Assembly (NCBI GenBank): GCA_016930995.1
Contig: JAFGFQ010000090.1
Coordinates: 1 to 6,509, forward strand
Source: Thermoplasmatota archaeon
Lineage (GTDB): Archaea > Thermoplasmatota > E2 > DHVEG-1
Direction: 5' to 3'
DNA: 6,509 nucleotides
How positions within the stretch are numbered: position 1 is the first letter of the stretch; each line of letters starts with the position of its first letter. Of this stretch, positions 1 to 6,219 are shown piece after piece. Both the position numbers and the translations under genes were made by a program. Below the pieces are notes generated by a model that was not told where the DNA came from, made no database searches, and saw only the letters and a program-made list of their open reading frames with translations.

Positions 1-795
1 GGTGGGAAGGCCTTGTGACGTATGAATGTCAGCCAAGGGTTCAAAACTGGTTTTCAATGCATCGGTGGTGATGATGAGCAGGTCATAGTCATCACGTGTT
101 GGTTTCTGAAGACTTGGATAGGTTTCGCTTCCCTGGATTGTATCGACTTTGCCTCTAAGGTTATTTTTATCAGCGTCGCAGTCACGGTATAATTCGTGTA
201 TCGCGAGGGTCTCGTCTTTGTCCAGATGAAGAGTGATGATGAGTTCAGGGTAATAGAGGAGTTCACCGGTGAGAGCATGATAGTGCACTGGGTACAGGGT
301 CAGATACAGGATTTGATAGCCGCGGAACCCATAGGTGCCAATGGTGTCAAACAGGCATCCAGGGAACAATTCAGATGTCAAATACATCTCATCATTGGAC
401 GACGGAGGCAAGGTTTGCACCGGTGTTGTCAGAGGGATATCCCTGCCGCCTGGCTCAAGAACGTACCCAAAGCCAAGCGAGAGTGGTTCACTTGGGGTCG
501 CTTCGATTGAATCGATCCTATATTGGTAGGGTAGTAACAGCCGAAGCTCTTTGACAGGAATGATTGGTTCACCGTATTGTCCTACCCGGTGTAATCCCTC
601 TACGTGTACTGCATCAAAACTCCGTTCACCGGTTGTGACCTTTTCCACGACCGGTCTTGTGAAGCTGTAGGTATACGTAAGCGTTCGGCTCCCGTCCCCA
701 GTTTCCTGTGGAAGGGCGGCCAGCGGGGTGGTTAAGAGACATACCGTGAGAAGAAACGGTAAAAAAATTTTCCTGATGATATTCTTCTTATTCAT
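1..795 (-). CDS. Gingipain-like C25 family cysteine peptidase, N-terminal part (cut by left window edge)
   Basis: An open frame of 265 codons runs from ATG at 795 off the left edge without a stop, so only the N-terminus is visible. Residues 1-27 form a signal peptide: basic MNKKNIIRK, a hydrophobic core, then a likely cut near PLAA. Residues about 28-230 resemble the C25 propeptide, with the characteristic stretch GEPIIPVKELRLLLP (76-90) followed by a 'VEP-like' YVLEPGGRDIPL. Residues 236-265 (YDLLIITTDALKTSFEPLA, then a GLPT end) match the first strand and helix of the gingipain-type catalytic domain. The His and Cys catalytic residues would lie beyond the window. Family knowledge suggests a secreted protease made as a zymogen. 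The start at 795 is chosen because GAGG lies 8 nt upstream and a TATA box at 835-842 predicts a leader of about 17 nt. Substrate unknown; family call fairly sure, activity unseen. Confidence 0.8.
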   Translation of the reverse strand, partial: MNKKNIIRKIFLPFLLTVCLLTTPLAALPQETGDGSRTLTYTYSFTRPVVEKVTTGERSFDAVHVEGLHRVGQYGEPIIPVKELRLLLPYQYRIDSIEATPSEPLSLGFGYVLEPGGRDIPLTTPVQTLPPSSNDEMYLTSELFPGCLFDTIGTYGFRGYQILYLTLYPVHYHALTGELLYYPELIITLHLDKDETLAIHELYRDCDADKNNLRGKVDTIQGSETYPSLQKPTRDDYDLLIITTDALKTSFEPLADIHTSQGLPT

Positions 796-803
796 GGTCT
801 TTT

Positions 804-842
804 CCTCTTTTTTTCTTTTGTACCTCATCCTTTTCATTTATA
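804..842 (-). promoter_or_regulatory. Promoter and Shine-Dalgarno of the C25 peptidase gene
   Basis: On the minus strand TATAAATG spans 842-835, with its centre about 44 nt before the ATG at 795. A start of transcription near 812 would give a leader of about 17 nt holding GAGG at 807-804, 8 nt from the ATG. The gap to the upstream propeller gene (796-876) contains this promoter and no oligo-T terminator, so read-through from the upstream gene is also possible. Confidence 0.55.
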
Positions 843-876
843 GTGAAGAACTGGAATGCAACAATACTTCATTCAG

Positions 877-2613
877 TTATCGTATGATGACAAAGATCCC
901 AAGGACCAATGCCTCAGCTGTTCGAATCACCGGGGAGACCTCGTCGACCCATACGGAAATGCTAATCTGGATTTTCCCTAGACCAATAATGGGTGATGTT
1001 TTTATCGTATCAGTGGTTTGCGCCTCAAGAACAGCGATGGTATTGTTCATTTGAATGTTAATATGATGAAACAGCCCACCGACAACACTCATGCTGTAGT
1101 GAACATCCTGGATATCGTATCCTTCGACGTTTGTAATCTCCAGCTTTACGGTGAGAAAGCCGCCTTTTATCTCACCGACCTGAAAGGCATCCTTAAAAGC
1201 ACTTATTTTTCCTGCCTGCGCTCCGACAAAGATGGTATTAGCAGCGATCGCAGGTGTTGAATCAACAAACGAATTATCGATAAATGCAGTATAGAGAAGA
1301 ACCCCTGTGAGTGCATCAAGACAGTAGAGGTTGCCTTCGAACAGGGTCATGTTTAACCCGCCAACAAAGACTTTCCCACTGGAGAGTATCGGGGAGGACC
1401 CGGTGTATGCCTCGTTTGATTTATACACCCATTGAACCGTCCCATTCTCACCGTTGAGGCACACGATTTTCCCATAGGTCCAGCTCTCTCCTACTAATGC
1501 GAAATACACGTTGCCATAGCCGACCGCAGGACTGGAAAAGCATAACTCATTATTGGAGTCTTGCTTCATCGTATAGTTCCAGAGGATTGAACCATTTTCG
1601 GTATCAAAGCATGTCAGCATACACCAGAATTCCTCGATTCCCTGTGTATCGGCGCTGATCACATAGGCTTTCTGATCTTGGATGACTGGTGAGGATAACG
1701 CGTAGCCGAAATTCATCTCCGACATCTTGGTGTCCCAGAGCAGCTGACCGGTGGAGAGATTCAAACAACTGATTTTACAATGAATCCCCGTGGTGACATC
1801 AATACTTGTGAAAAACACTTTCCCGTCCGCGATGGCCGGTGCGGTATACAAAGAAAAATCAATGTACCCTGTGGTGTGATTCCAGATCTCATTACCGTCC
1901 GCTGCGTTTAAGCATTGGAGTCGACCAAAGTAATCATCAGGATTGATGGTCAACACAAAAAGTCTCCCCTCATACAGAGTGGGGGTGGCAAAGCCCGACA
2001 TCACCGGCAGGCTCCACACCTCGGTTCCTGTATCAGTATTCAGACAGTAAAGCCTCCCGGAATAGTTATAGGAATCCGTGGAGACGAAATACACCAGGCC
2101 GTCTGCGACTGTTGGTGAGGAGAACACGAAGCCCTCTGCCTCCACAGCCCAGAGGATCTCACCGGTTTTCGCATTGAGCCGGTAGAGCTTGCCGATCTCA
2201 GAGCTCAACGGCCGTTCATCTTTTTTCAGGATATCGGAAAACGATCTATCCTTCATGAACAGTGTTGTGTCATAATACTGCAGCATGTCGGATAACTCAT
2301 TGGATCGGTCGCCATAGCGCTCTCCAGTCCCGATGAAAAGATCATCATTCACAACCGCTGGGGAACTAAACCAGATATCACTATCGATCTGGCTGTCCCA
2401 TAGTGTCATATTCATGTCCGGTGAATCTGAAGGAGTATACCCAGTCAATTGGACATCATGATGGAACATCGGCCACCATTCGACATCATCCAGAATTTGA
2501 TCCCCGGTGTCGTCTGCTGGTTGATTTATAACAGGTATCGTTCCCTGTGCGGGGAAAACGACACTAGCGGTCAACAGCATAAAAATTAACAGACCAAAGA
2601 TTTTTCTTTCCAT
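877..2613 (-). CDS. Secreted PQQ-like beta-propeller repeat protein with C-terminal beta-sandwich-like domain
   Basis: The protein has 578 residues from ATG at 2613. Residues 1-24 are a signal peptide ending FPAQG. Residues 45-60 (EWWPMFHHDVQLTGYT) are the usual 'W-pMfhhD..rtGy' entry motif of BamB/PQQ-like propellers. Repeats follow, each with SSPxV..G.vYF, a loop, then G.LYCLN..TG..lW: about 83-160, 162-207, 208-249, 255-299, 306-351, 358-400 and 404-450, plus a half repeat at 451-475 that could close an eighth blade with the N-terminus. Blade 1 carries an insertion of about 38 residues (101-138). From 480 to 578 a non-propeller domain (GEIKGGFLTVKLEITN ... PIIGLGKIQISISV ... ALVLGIFVIIR) resembles beta-sandwich tails on other archaeal secreted proteins. 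Several N-x-S/T sequons suggest glycosylation. Likely a surface binding or scaffold protein; no evidence for a quinone cofactor. Own promoter. Ligand unknown. Confidence 0.9.
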   Translation of the reverse strand: MERKIFGLLIFMLLTASVVFPAQGTIPVINQPADDTGDQILDDVEWWPMFHHDVQLTGYTPSDSPDMNMTLWDSQIDSDIWFSSPAVVNDDLFIGTGERYGDRSNELSDMLQYYDTTLFMKDRSFSDILKKDERPLSSEIGKLYRLNAKTGEILWAVEAEGFVFSSPTVADGLVYFVSTDSYNYSGRLYCLNTDTGTEVWSLPVMSGFATPTLYEGRLFVLTINPDDYFGRLQCLNAADGNEIWNHTTGYIDFSLYTAPAIADGKVFFTSIDVTTGIHCKISCLNLSTGQLLWDTKMSEMNFGYALSSPVIQDQKAYVISADTQGIEEFWCMLTCFDTENGSILWNYTMKQDSNNELCFSSPAVGYGNVYFALVGESWTYGKIVCLNGENGTVQWVYKSNEAYTGSSPILSSGKVFVGGLNMTLFEGNLYCLDALTGVLLYTAFIDNSFVDSTPAIAANTIFVGAQAGKISAFKDAFQVGEIKGGFLTVKLEITNVEGYDIQDVHYSMSVVGGLFHHINIQMNNTIAVLEAQTTDTIKTSPIIGLGKIQISISVWVDEVSPVIRTAEALVLGIFVIIR

Positions 2614-2617
2614 ATCT

Positions 2618-2661
2618 TCCTTCCCCAAAGTACTAAATTTAATGAGGTGAAAGTATTTAAG
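2618..2661 (-). promoter_or_regulatory. Promoter and Shine-Dalgarno of the propeller gene
   Basis: On the minus strand CTTAAATAC spans 2661-2653, about 44 nt (centre) before the ATG at 2613. GGAAC just upstream could serve as a BRE. A predicted start near 2631 gives a leader of about 18 nt containing AAGGA at 2622-2618, 4 nt from the ATG. This favours ATG at 2613 over the in-frame TTG at 2628, which would lie almost at the transcript end with no room for a ribosome site. Confidence 0.6.
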
Positions 2662-2842
2662 AGTTCCGATGAAAATACGTAAGTATCAGAGGAAAATTCA
2701 TGGTTTATCTTCTGGGATATCATATAAATCTCGTTATTTTATCCGCTGGTTTTTCCCTAGTTTTTTTGCTTGTGATTAGTGGGTTTGATATCGCATCATC
2801 GATACAGTAGGAGAAAATAGAGACTTCGTCTGGCGGTTGTCA
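2662..2842. other. Intergenic region without a recognisable gene
   Basis: This is the upstream part of the longest gap in the window (2614-2842), between the serine hydrolase stop and the propeller promoter. It is AT-rich. The plus strand shows a TATA-like CATATAAATC at about 2719-2728 and T-tracts of five and seven around 2750-2767. No minus-strand oligo-T terminator is visible for the hydrolase gene. A weak 4-bp inverted repeat (ATCG ... CGAT) lies near 2790-2803. I see no coding potential beyond a 14-codon frame at 2657-2701. Confidence 0.4.
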
Positions 2843-4192
2843 TCAGTTTTTCATGAACTGAGGCAGTAGTTGTTGTTCTTGGAACAACACGTCAGAGGAG
2901 AACGTTAGGGGCTGGCGTGTTTGCTGTCGTAAAAAACCTTGTTTTATGAATAACAAAGCAAGGATAATCCGACAGGTGATCATTCCTCGTAATGGTAGGA
3001 GGCTGTAGCCTGGGTTTCCATTCGCTAGGTAAATGATCCCTGTATCGTCTGTTTCGTTATACAGCATCCAGGTGTCGACCCCATGGAGGTCTCCTGCATG
3101 ACCTGATGCGGTGAGCTTGTTGGAGATTTGTGTCTGCATCCATGCAAGACCATAGCGCAGGCTGTTGCCTGGTTGGAACGTGTGCATGAGCGAGACGGTG
3201 TCGTTCTGAAGGATGCGTGTGCCGTTGTAGACTCCGTTGTTCATATGGGCGATGAGAAAATGGGACAAATCAGACACCGTTGAGTACAGTCCTCCTGCCG
3301 GGTAGAACCGGCCCCGCCAGTATTGCTCTGGTGGCGTGTACTCCCCAAAGAGAAATGTCATGGCATCAATCGTGTAGTATTTGCCTGCGAACCGTTGATG
3401 TGGGACTGCGACCCGTTCAAGGGGGAGTCTGGAGAGGTTGAAGCTGGTGTCCTGCATGTCTAAGGGTGTGAAGATATGGGCGTCGCAGTAGTCAAGGAAG
3501 GGTTCCCCAGAGATCAGTTCAACAAGGTAGGAGATGAGGTCGAATCCGACGTTCGCGTACATCGCCTGTTCTCCGGGTCGGTACCGGGTGCTCCAGACAC
3601 TTTGGTCATAGTAGCGTCCTCCGGGCAGGAGGAACTCACGGAGGTATGGGTCAGGGAAGAACTCGAAGGGGGGATCGCCTGAGAAGTTCATCCAGTAGTA
3701 CTGCATCTGGGTGTTGGTGTTCAGGCTGGAGGTATGCGATAGCAACATCCGGATGGTGATAGGATCGTCTGGGAAGTTGGGGTTGCGTAGCTCGAAAGGA
3801 AGGTAGAGGTTGACATCGTCATCAAGGTCGAATAACCCTTGTTCGTATAACTGCATGAGTGCGGTGCCAACGATGGTCTTAGTGACCGATGCAAGCAGGT
3901 AGATGGTGTTGACTGTCGCGTGTTGTTCTTTTGACGTATCGTAGAACCCGTATCCGTTGGACCAGACGATGTGGTCGTGCTGGATGATGCAGGCGGACAG
4001 GGCTCGGAACCCTACGATTCTCATGAGAACGGAGATCCTCTGGTCAAAGGCGGTGTCGGGAATCAGAGCGTGCGGCTGATCCGTGGTTTTTTCCAACAAA
4101 ACCGTTGTATGTGCTTGTGCGGGTATGCTTATTGTTCCAATAAAAAGAAAAATGCAGGTAAGGGTAATGATTCTCATCGCGTTTTTTTTCAT
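2843..4192 (-). CDS. Secreted serine hydrolase, beta-lactamase / class C penicillin-binding protein fold
   Basis: The protein has 449 residues. Residues 1-27 are a Sec signal peptide ending in AQA. The catalytic set of the serine beta-lactamase-like family (Pfam Beta-lactamase) is intact: SVTK at 102-105 (nucleophile Ser102, Lys105), YAN at 212-214 and the HxG version of the third motif, HAG at 365-367. Supporting family stretches are LLSHTSSL (150-157) and PAGGLYSTVSDLSHFL (298-313). About 50 residues follow the last core strand, including a hydrophobic helix (about 403-417) that could anchor or pack against the membrane. Members act as esterases, D-amino-acid peptidases or carboxypeptidases outside the cell. 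Archaea lack murein, so an esterase or peptidase role is more plausible than cell-wall or antibiotic work; the substrate cannot be read from sequence. ATG at 4192 is kept because it gives a basic signal-peptide N-terminus and lies where a TATA box predicts transcript start; ATG at 4177 is the alternative. Confidence 0.9.
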   Translation of the reverse strand: MKKNAMRIITLTCIFLFIGTISIPAQAHTTVLLEKTTDQPHALIPDTAFDQRISVLMRIVGFRALSACIIQHDHIVWSNGYGFYDTSKEQHATVNTIYLLASVTKTIVGTALMQLYEQGLFDLDDDVNLYLPFELRNPNFPDDPITIRMLLSHTSSLNTNTQMQYYWMNFSGDPPFEFFPDPYLREFLLPGGRYYDQSVWSTRYRPGEQAMYANVGFDLISYLVELISGEPFLDYCDAHIFTPLDMQDTSFNLSRLPLERVAVPHQRFAGKYYTIDAMTFLFGEYTPPEQYWRGRFYPAGGLYSTVSDLSHFLIAHMNNGVYNGTRILQNDTVSLMHTFQPGNSLRYGLAWMQTQISNKLTASGHAGDLHGVDTWMLYNETDDTGIIYLANGNPGYSLLPLRGMITCRIILALLFIKQGFLRQQTRQPLTFSSDVLFQEQQLLPQFMKN

Positions 4193-4201
4193 ACAACAAA
4201 G

Positions 4202-4248
4202 TCCCCCGTGTCGTCTTATTTATACAGAGAAAAGAGTATAATTTGTAC
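4202..4248 (-). promoter_or_regulatory. Promoter of the serine hydrolase gene, possibly giving a leaderless transcript
   Basis: On the minus strand TATAAATA spans 4224-4217, with its centre only about 28 nt before the ATG at 4192, so transcription would begin at or next to the start codon. A weaker AT-rich box (ACAAATTATAC, about 4247-4237) would instead give a leader of about 22 nt with GGGGGA at 4207-4202 as a weak ribosome site. The two cannot be separated by eye. The gap 4193-4302 holds no clear terminator for the exporter operon upstream. Confidence 0.5.
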
Positions 4249-4302
4249 TATAAAGTTGTTTCGATAACGAGACTTGTTCTAGAGGATGTAGTTGATGGAT
4301 TC

Positions 4303-5112
4303 CTAGGTGATCTCGATATCCCGTTTCTCGAAATACAGCATCGCAGCAGTCAAGCAGAGGACTGTTACCGCGATGAAGACAAGCAGGCCGATTCCGTCAA
4401 TTGTGCCAGATTCGAGCACCGTGTAGGTATCAAAATAATGCAGGAAGGAGAAGAACCCAAGGACCTCATAGTCTGAAGCCATTAGACTAATCGAATTAAG
4501 CACGAACATCCCCACAAGCACCGCTATTAAAAAGATACTTGATTTCATCTTGTCATTGATGATCGCGGAAAGCAAGACACCGATGCTCATGACTGCGAGG
4601 AAATACAGAATCGATATCAGATGGACGATGATCAGATTCCCATAGTTGATACTTTCGTTTAAGGCGACTGTGATACCCATGATGACTAGCATTGTTAAAA
4701 AATTCACAATGATACTCATGGGAATGAGGCCGACGAATTTTTCTAGCACGATTTGTTTTCGAGAGATCGGGTTTGAGAGAAGCAGATCAATGGTTTTTCC
4801 TTCGATTTCCTTTGCAATACTTGATGCGGCGATAAATCCAAACATGATCGCTAAGAGGACAAGCCAGAAGATGCTGTATAACTCAAGTGTCAGAAACCCA
4901 ACATAGGTGTACATCTGGTCCGCATGGGGGAAGAAGTTAAAACTCTCGAGAAACTCCGTATCCATCATCTCAACAAGAGTATGTTCGAAGGCGGGGAACA
5001 TCCCCGCGTACAGCGCGGCCATCACCATGAAAAGGATGGCCAGGATAAGAGTGGTTTTCCAGTACTCCTTTAGGGTCTGCAGCGCTATTTTGAACCGAAA
5101 GATGCTGTTCAT
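4303..5112 (-). CDS. ABC-2 type transporter permease
   Basis: The protein has 269 residues with six predicted membrane segments, at about 20-40, 75-98, 126-151, 159-184, 191-212 and 240-260. A loop of about 34 residues follows the first helix. Between helices 2 and 3 the stretch EIEGKTIDLLLSNPISRKQ (102-120) is the conserved cytoplasmic coupling region of ABC-2 permeases of the NosY / ABC2_membrane_5 type, where the partner ATPase docks. The C-terminus FEKRDIEIT matches the usual 'F.krDi' ending. It would form, probably as a homodimer, the membrane channel of an exporter powered by the ATPase encoded just upstream. The ATG overlaps that gene's TGA as ATGA, and GAGGGA lies 5 nt before it, so the two are almost certainly co-translated. 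The substrate is unknown; no adjacent biosynthetic or immunity gene points to one. Confidence 0.92.
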   Translation of the reverse strand: MNSIFRFKIALQTLKEYWKTTLILAILFMVMAALYAGMFPAFEHTLVEMMDTEFLESFNFFPHADQMYTYVGFLTLELYSIFWLVLLAIMFGFIAASSIAKEIEGKTIDLLLSNPISRKQIVLEKFVGLIPMSIIVNFLTMLVIMGITVALNESINYGNLIIVHLISILYFLAVMSIGVLLSAIINDKMKSSIFLIAVLVGMFVLNSISLMASDYEVLGFFSFLHYFDTYTVLESGTIDGIGLLVFIAVTVLCLTAAMLYFEKRDIEIT

Positions 5113-6125
5113 GTCTGTCCCTCGTAGTAGTGGATGAAAATATCTTCAAGGCTAAAGGCATGAATCTCAAGGTCTTGGACCGTAAAGTGTGAAAGTTGTT
5201 TGACCCAATAATCGAGATCAGCACTTGTGACAAACTCGATGCGGCCGTCAATGATTTTTTTGTTTTTTGGTCCGGGAAACAGCTCAGGGTTCTCCTTGAT
5301 CTTTACTCGGAAGAATTTCCCCATTTTCTCTTTAAGCGTGTCGACGTCCTCAAGGGCTACGAGGCGGCCGTTGCGGATGATGCCGATGCGATCGCAGATT
5401 TTGTCGACCTCGCTGAGCACATGGGAGGAAAAAAAGATGGTTTTTCCTTTTTTCTTCTGGCTTCGGAGGAACTCATAGAATTTCTGCTGGAGTAACGGGT
5501 CCAGACCTGAGGTTGGTTCATCCATGATGACGATCTCAGGGTCATCCATGAACGCCTGGATGATACCGAGTTTTTGTTTCATCCCCCGGGAGTACCCTTT
5601 GATTTTTCTTTCTAATGGCACCTCAAATATTTGGAGAAGCTCCGGAAGCAATGAGAGCTCTTTGTTGCGTAATGAATCGAAATAGTGAAGGAACTGTCCG
5701 CCGGTCAAATGACCATAGAGGTTGAGGTCACCAGGGATATATCCGACGTTTCCCTTGATTTCTACGATATGATCTTTTATGGTTTTTCCAAGGATGTAGG
5801 CCTCTCCGCTTGTTGGGTAAAGATACCCAAGGAGTGTGCGGATTGTTGTAGTTTTCCCTGCTCCGTTTGGTCCGAGAAACCCGAAGATTTCTCCTTTTTT
5901 TACGGAAAAGGTCAGATCCTCTATTCCTTTTATTTTTCCATAATACTTTGTCAGATGTTTTACGACGATTGCATCACCGGTTGGTGTTGTGGTTGGTGTC
6001 TCTGGGAAGGTGACAAATCCATGTATCTGGCAGTTGGGACAGGTCAGTTCCTTTCGTTCTCCGGGGCTCCCGTCGATGCTCATCTGATGTTTACATTTGG
6101 GGCAGGCAATGATGATGGTCGTCAT
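5109..6125 (-). CDS. ABC-2 exporter ATP-binding protein with N-terminal zinc ribbon
   Basis: The protein has 338 residues. Residues 8-32 hold two CxxC knuckles, CPKC (8-11) and CPNC (29-32), spaced as a zinc ribbon and joined by a Thr/Pro-rich linker (41-50) to a complete ABC ATPase. Walker A is GPNGAGKT (85-92), the signature is YSRGMKQ (178-184), Walker B is IVIMDEP (198-204) with catalytic Glu203, the D-loop is SGLD (206-209) and the switch His is H235. The Q-loop position reads IPGD (130-133), with Gly where Gln is usual; this is known in related ATPases of this branch. Residues about 265-338 form a C-terminal domain like that of CcmA/DrrA-type exporters. It hydrolyses ATP to drive the permease encoded next. 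Canonical members are about 230-310 residues, so the extra length is the ribbon. Start: AAGGAG/GGGAG precede ATG 6125, and the ribbon needs this start. What the ribbon binds is unknown. Confidence 0.93.
   Translation of the reverse strand: MTTIIIACPKCKHQMSIDGSPGERKELTCPNCQIHGFVTFPETPTTTPTGDAIVVKHLTKYYGKIKGIEDLTFSVKKGEIFGFLGPNGAGKTTTIRTLLGYLYPTSGEAYILGKTIKDHIVEIKGNVGYIPGDLNLYGHLTGGQFLHYFDSLRNKELSLLPELLQIFEVPLERKIKGYSRGMKQKLGIIQAFMDDPEIVIMDEPTSGLDPLLQQKFYEFLRSQKKKGKTIFFSSHVLSEVDKICDRIGIIRNGRLVALEDVDTLKEKMGKFFRVKIKENPELFPGPKNKKIIDGRIEFVTSADLDYWVKQLSHFTVQDLEIHAFSLEDIFIHYYEGQT
5118..5123 (-). promoter_or_regulatory. Shine-Dalgarno for the permease inside the ATPase coding end
   Basis: GAGGGA on the minus strand lies 5 nt before the permease ATG and forms the Glu-Gly codons of the ATPase C-terminus (EGQT). 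With the ATGA stop-start overlap it indicates translational coupling, which keeps the two exporter subunits in step. Confidence 0.7.
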
Positions 6126-6127
6126 GT

Positions 6128-6206
6128 CTCCTTGTCTCCCTTTCCATTCCGCCTTTCATAGAATGAATGTAGACAAAATACTCTGAGAGTCATCAAGATA
6201 TTTGTA
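6128..6206 (-). promoter_or_regulatory. Promoter and leader of the ABC exporter operon
   Basis: A TATA-like TACAAATA spans 6206-6199 on the minus strand; it predicts transcription from near 6176 and a leader of about 50 nt. The leader ends with two purine runs, GGGAG (6140-6136, 10 nt from the ATG) and AAGGAG (6133-6128, only 2 nt from it); the first has the better spacing. The box is a less perfect match than those of the other genes. Confidence 0.4.
6180..6190. promoter_or_regulatory. Small palindrome downstream of the operon TATA box (possible operator)
   Basis: ACTCTGAGAGT is a perfect 5-bp inverted repeat around one central base. It falls between the proposed TATA box (6199-6206) and the predicted transcription start (about 6176), where archaeal repressors commonly block polymerase. 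It is short and seen once, so chance is a real alternative. Confidence 0.25.
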
Positions 6207-6219
6207 TGACGTTCTCTCT

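Noticed and set aside
196..510. Plus-strand open frame of 104 codons
   Set aside because: It is antisense to the C25 gene, whose minus-strand frame has signal peptide, propeptide and catalytic-domain similarity; the plus-strand protein has no recognisable feature.
796..828. In-frame ATG at 828 as start of the C25 peptidase
   Set aside because: It adds a highly charged stretch before the signal peptide, and it lies upstream of the predicted transcription start; ATG 795 has GAGG at good spacing.
877..2613. Reading the propeller as a PQQ-dependent alcohol or glucose dehydrogenase
   Set aside because: The repeats are the generic BamB/PQQ-like type. I see no paired-cysteine motif or calcium/cofactor site typical of quinoprotein dehydrogenases, and no partner cytochrome nearby.
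2614..2628. TTG at 2628 as an upstream start of the propeller protein (five extra residues)
   Set aside because: The purine run just before ATG 2613 is a well-placed ribosome site, and the TATA box predicts a transcript beginning near 2631, leaving no leader for the TTG.
2657..2701. 14-codon frame (MNFPLILTYFHRNS) upstream of the propeller gene as a leader peptide
   Set aside because: It has no ribosome site and its end overlaps the propeller TATA box, so it would lie before the predicted transcription start.
2843..4192. Calling the serine hydrolase an antibiotic-resistance beta-lactamase
   Set aside because: The third motif is HAG, not the KTG typical of AmpC, and the fold is shared by many esterases and peptidases; the context is secretome, not resistance.
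4970..5251. Minus-strand 93-codon frame across the ATPase/permease junction, as a possible frameshifted protein
   Set aside because: Both genes are full length in their own frames and joined by a normal ATGA overlap, so no frameshift is needed.
5685..6161. Plus-strand open frame of 158 codons opposite the ATPase
   Set aside because: It overlaps the Walker A and zinc ribbon coding region antisense. Its sequence is Cys/Trp/Phe-rich and shows no domain, as expected of a shadow frame.
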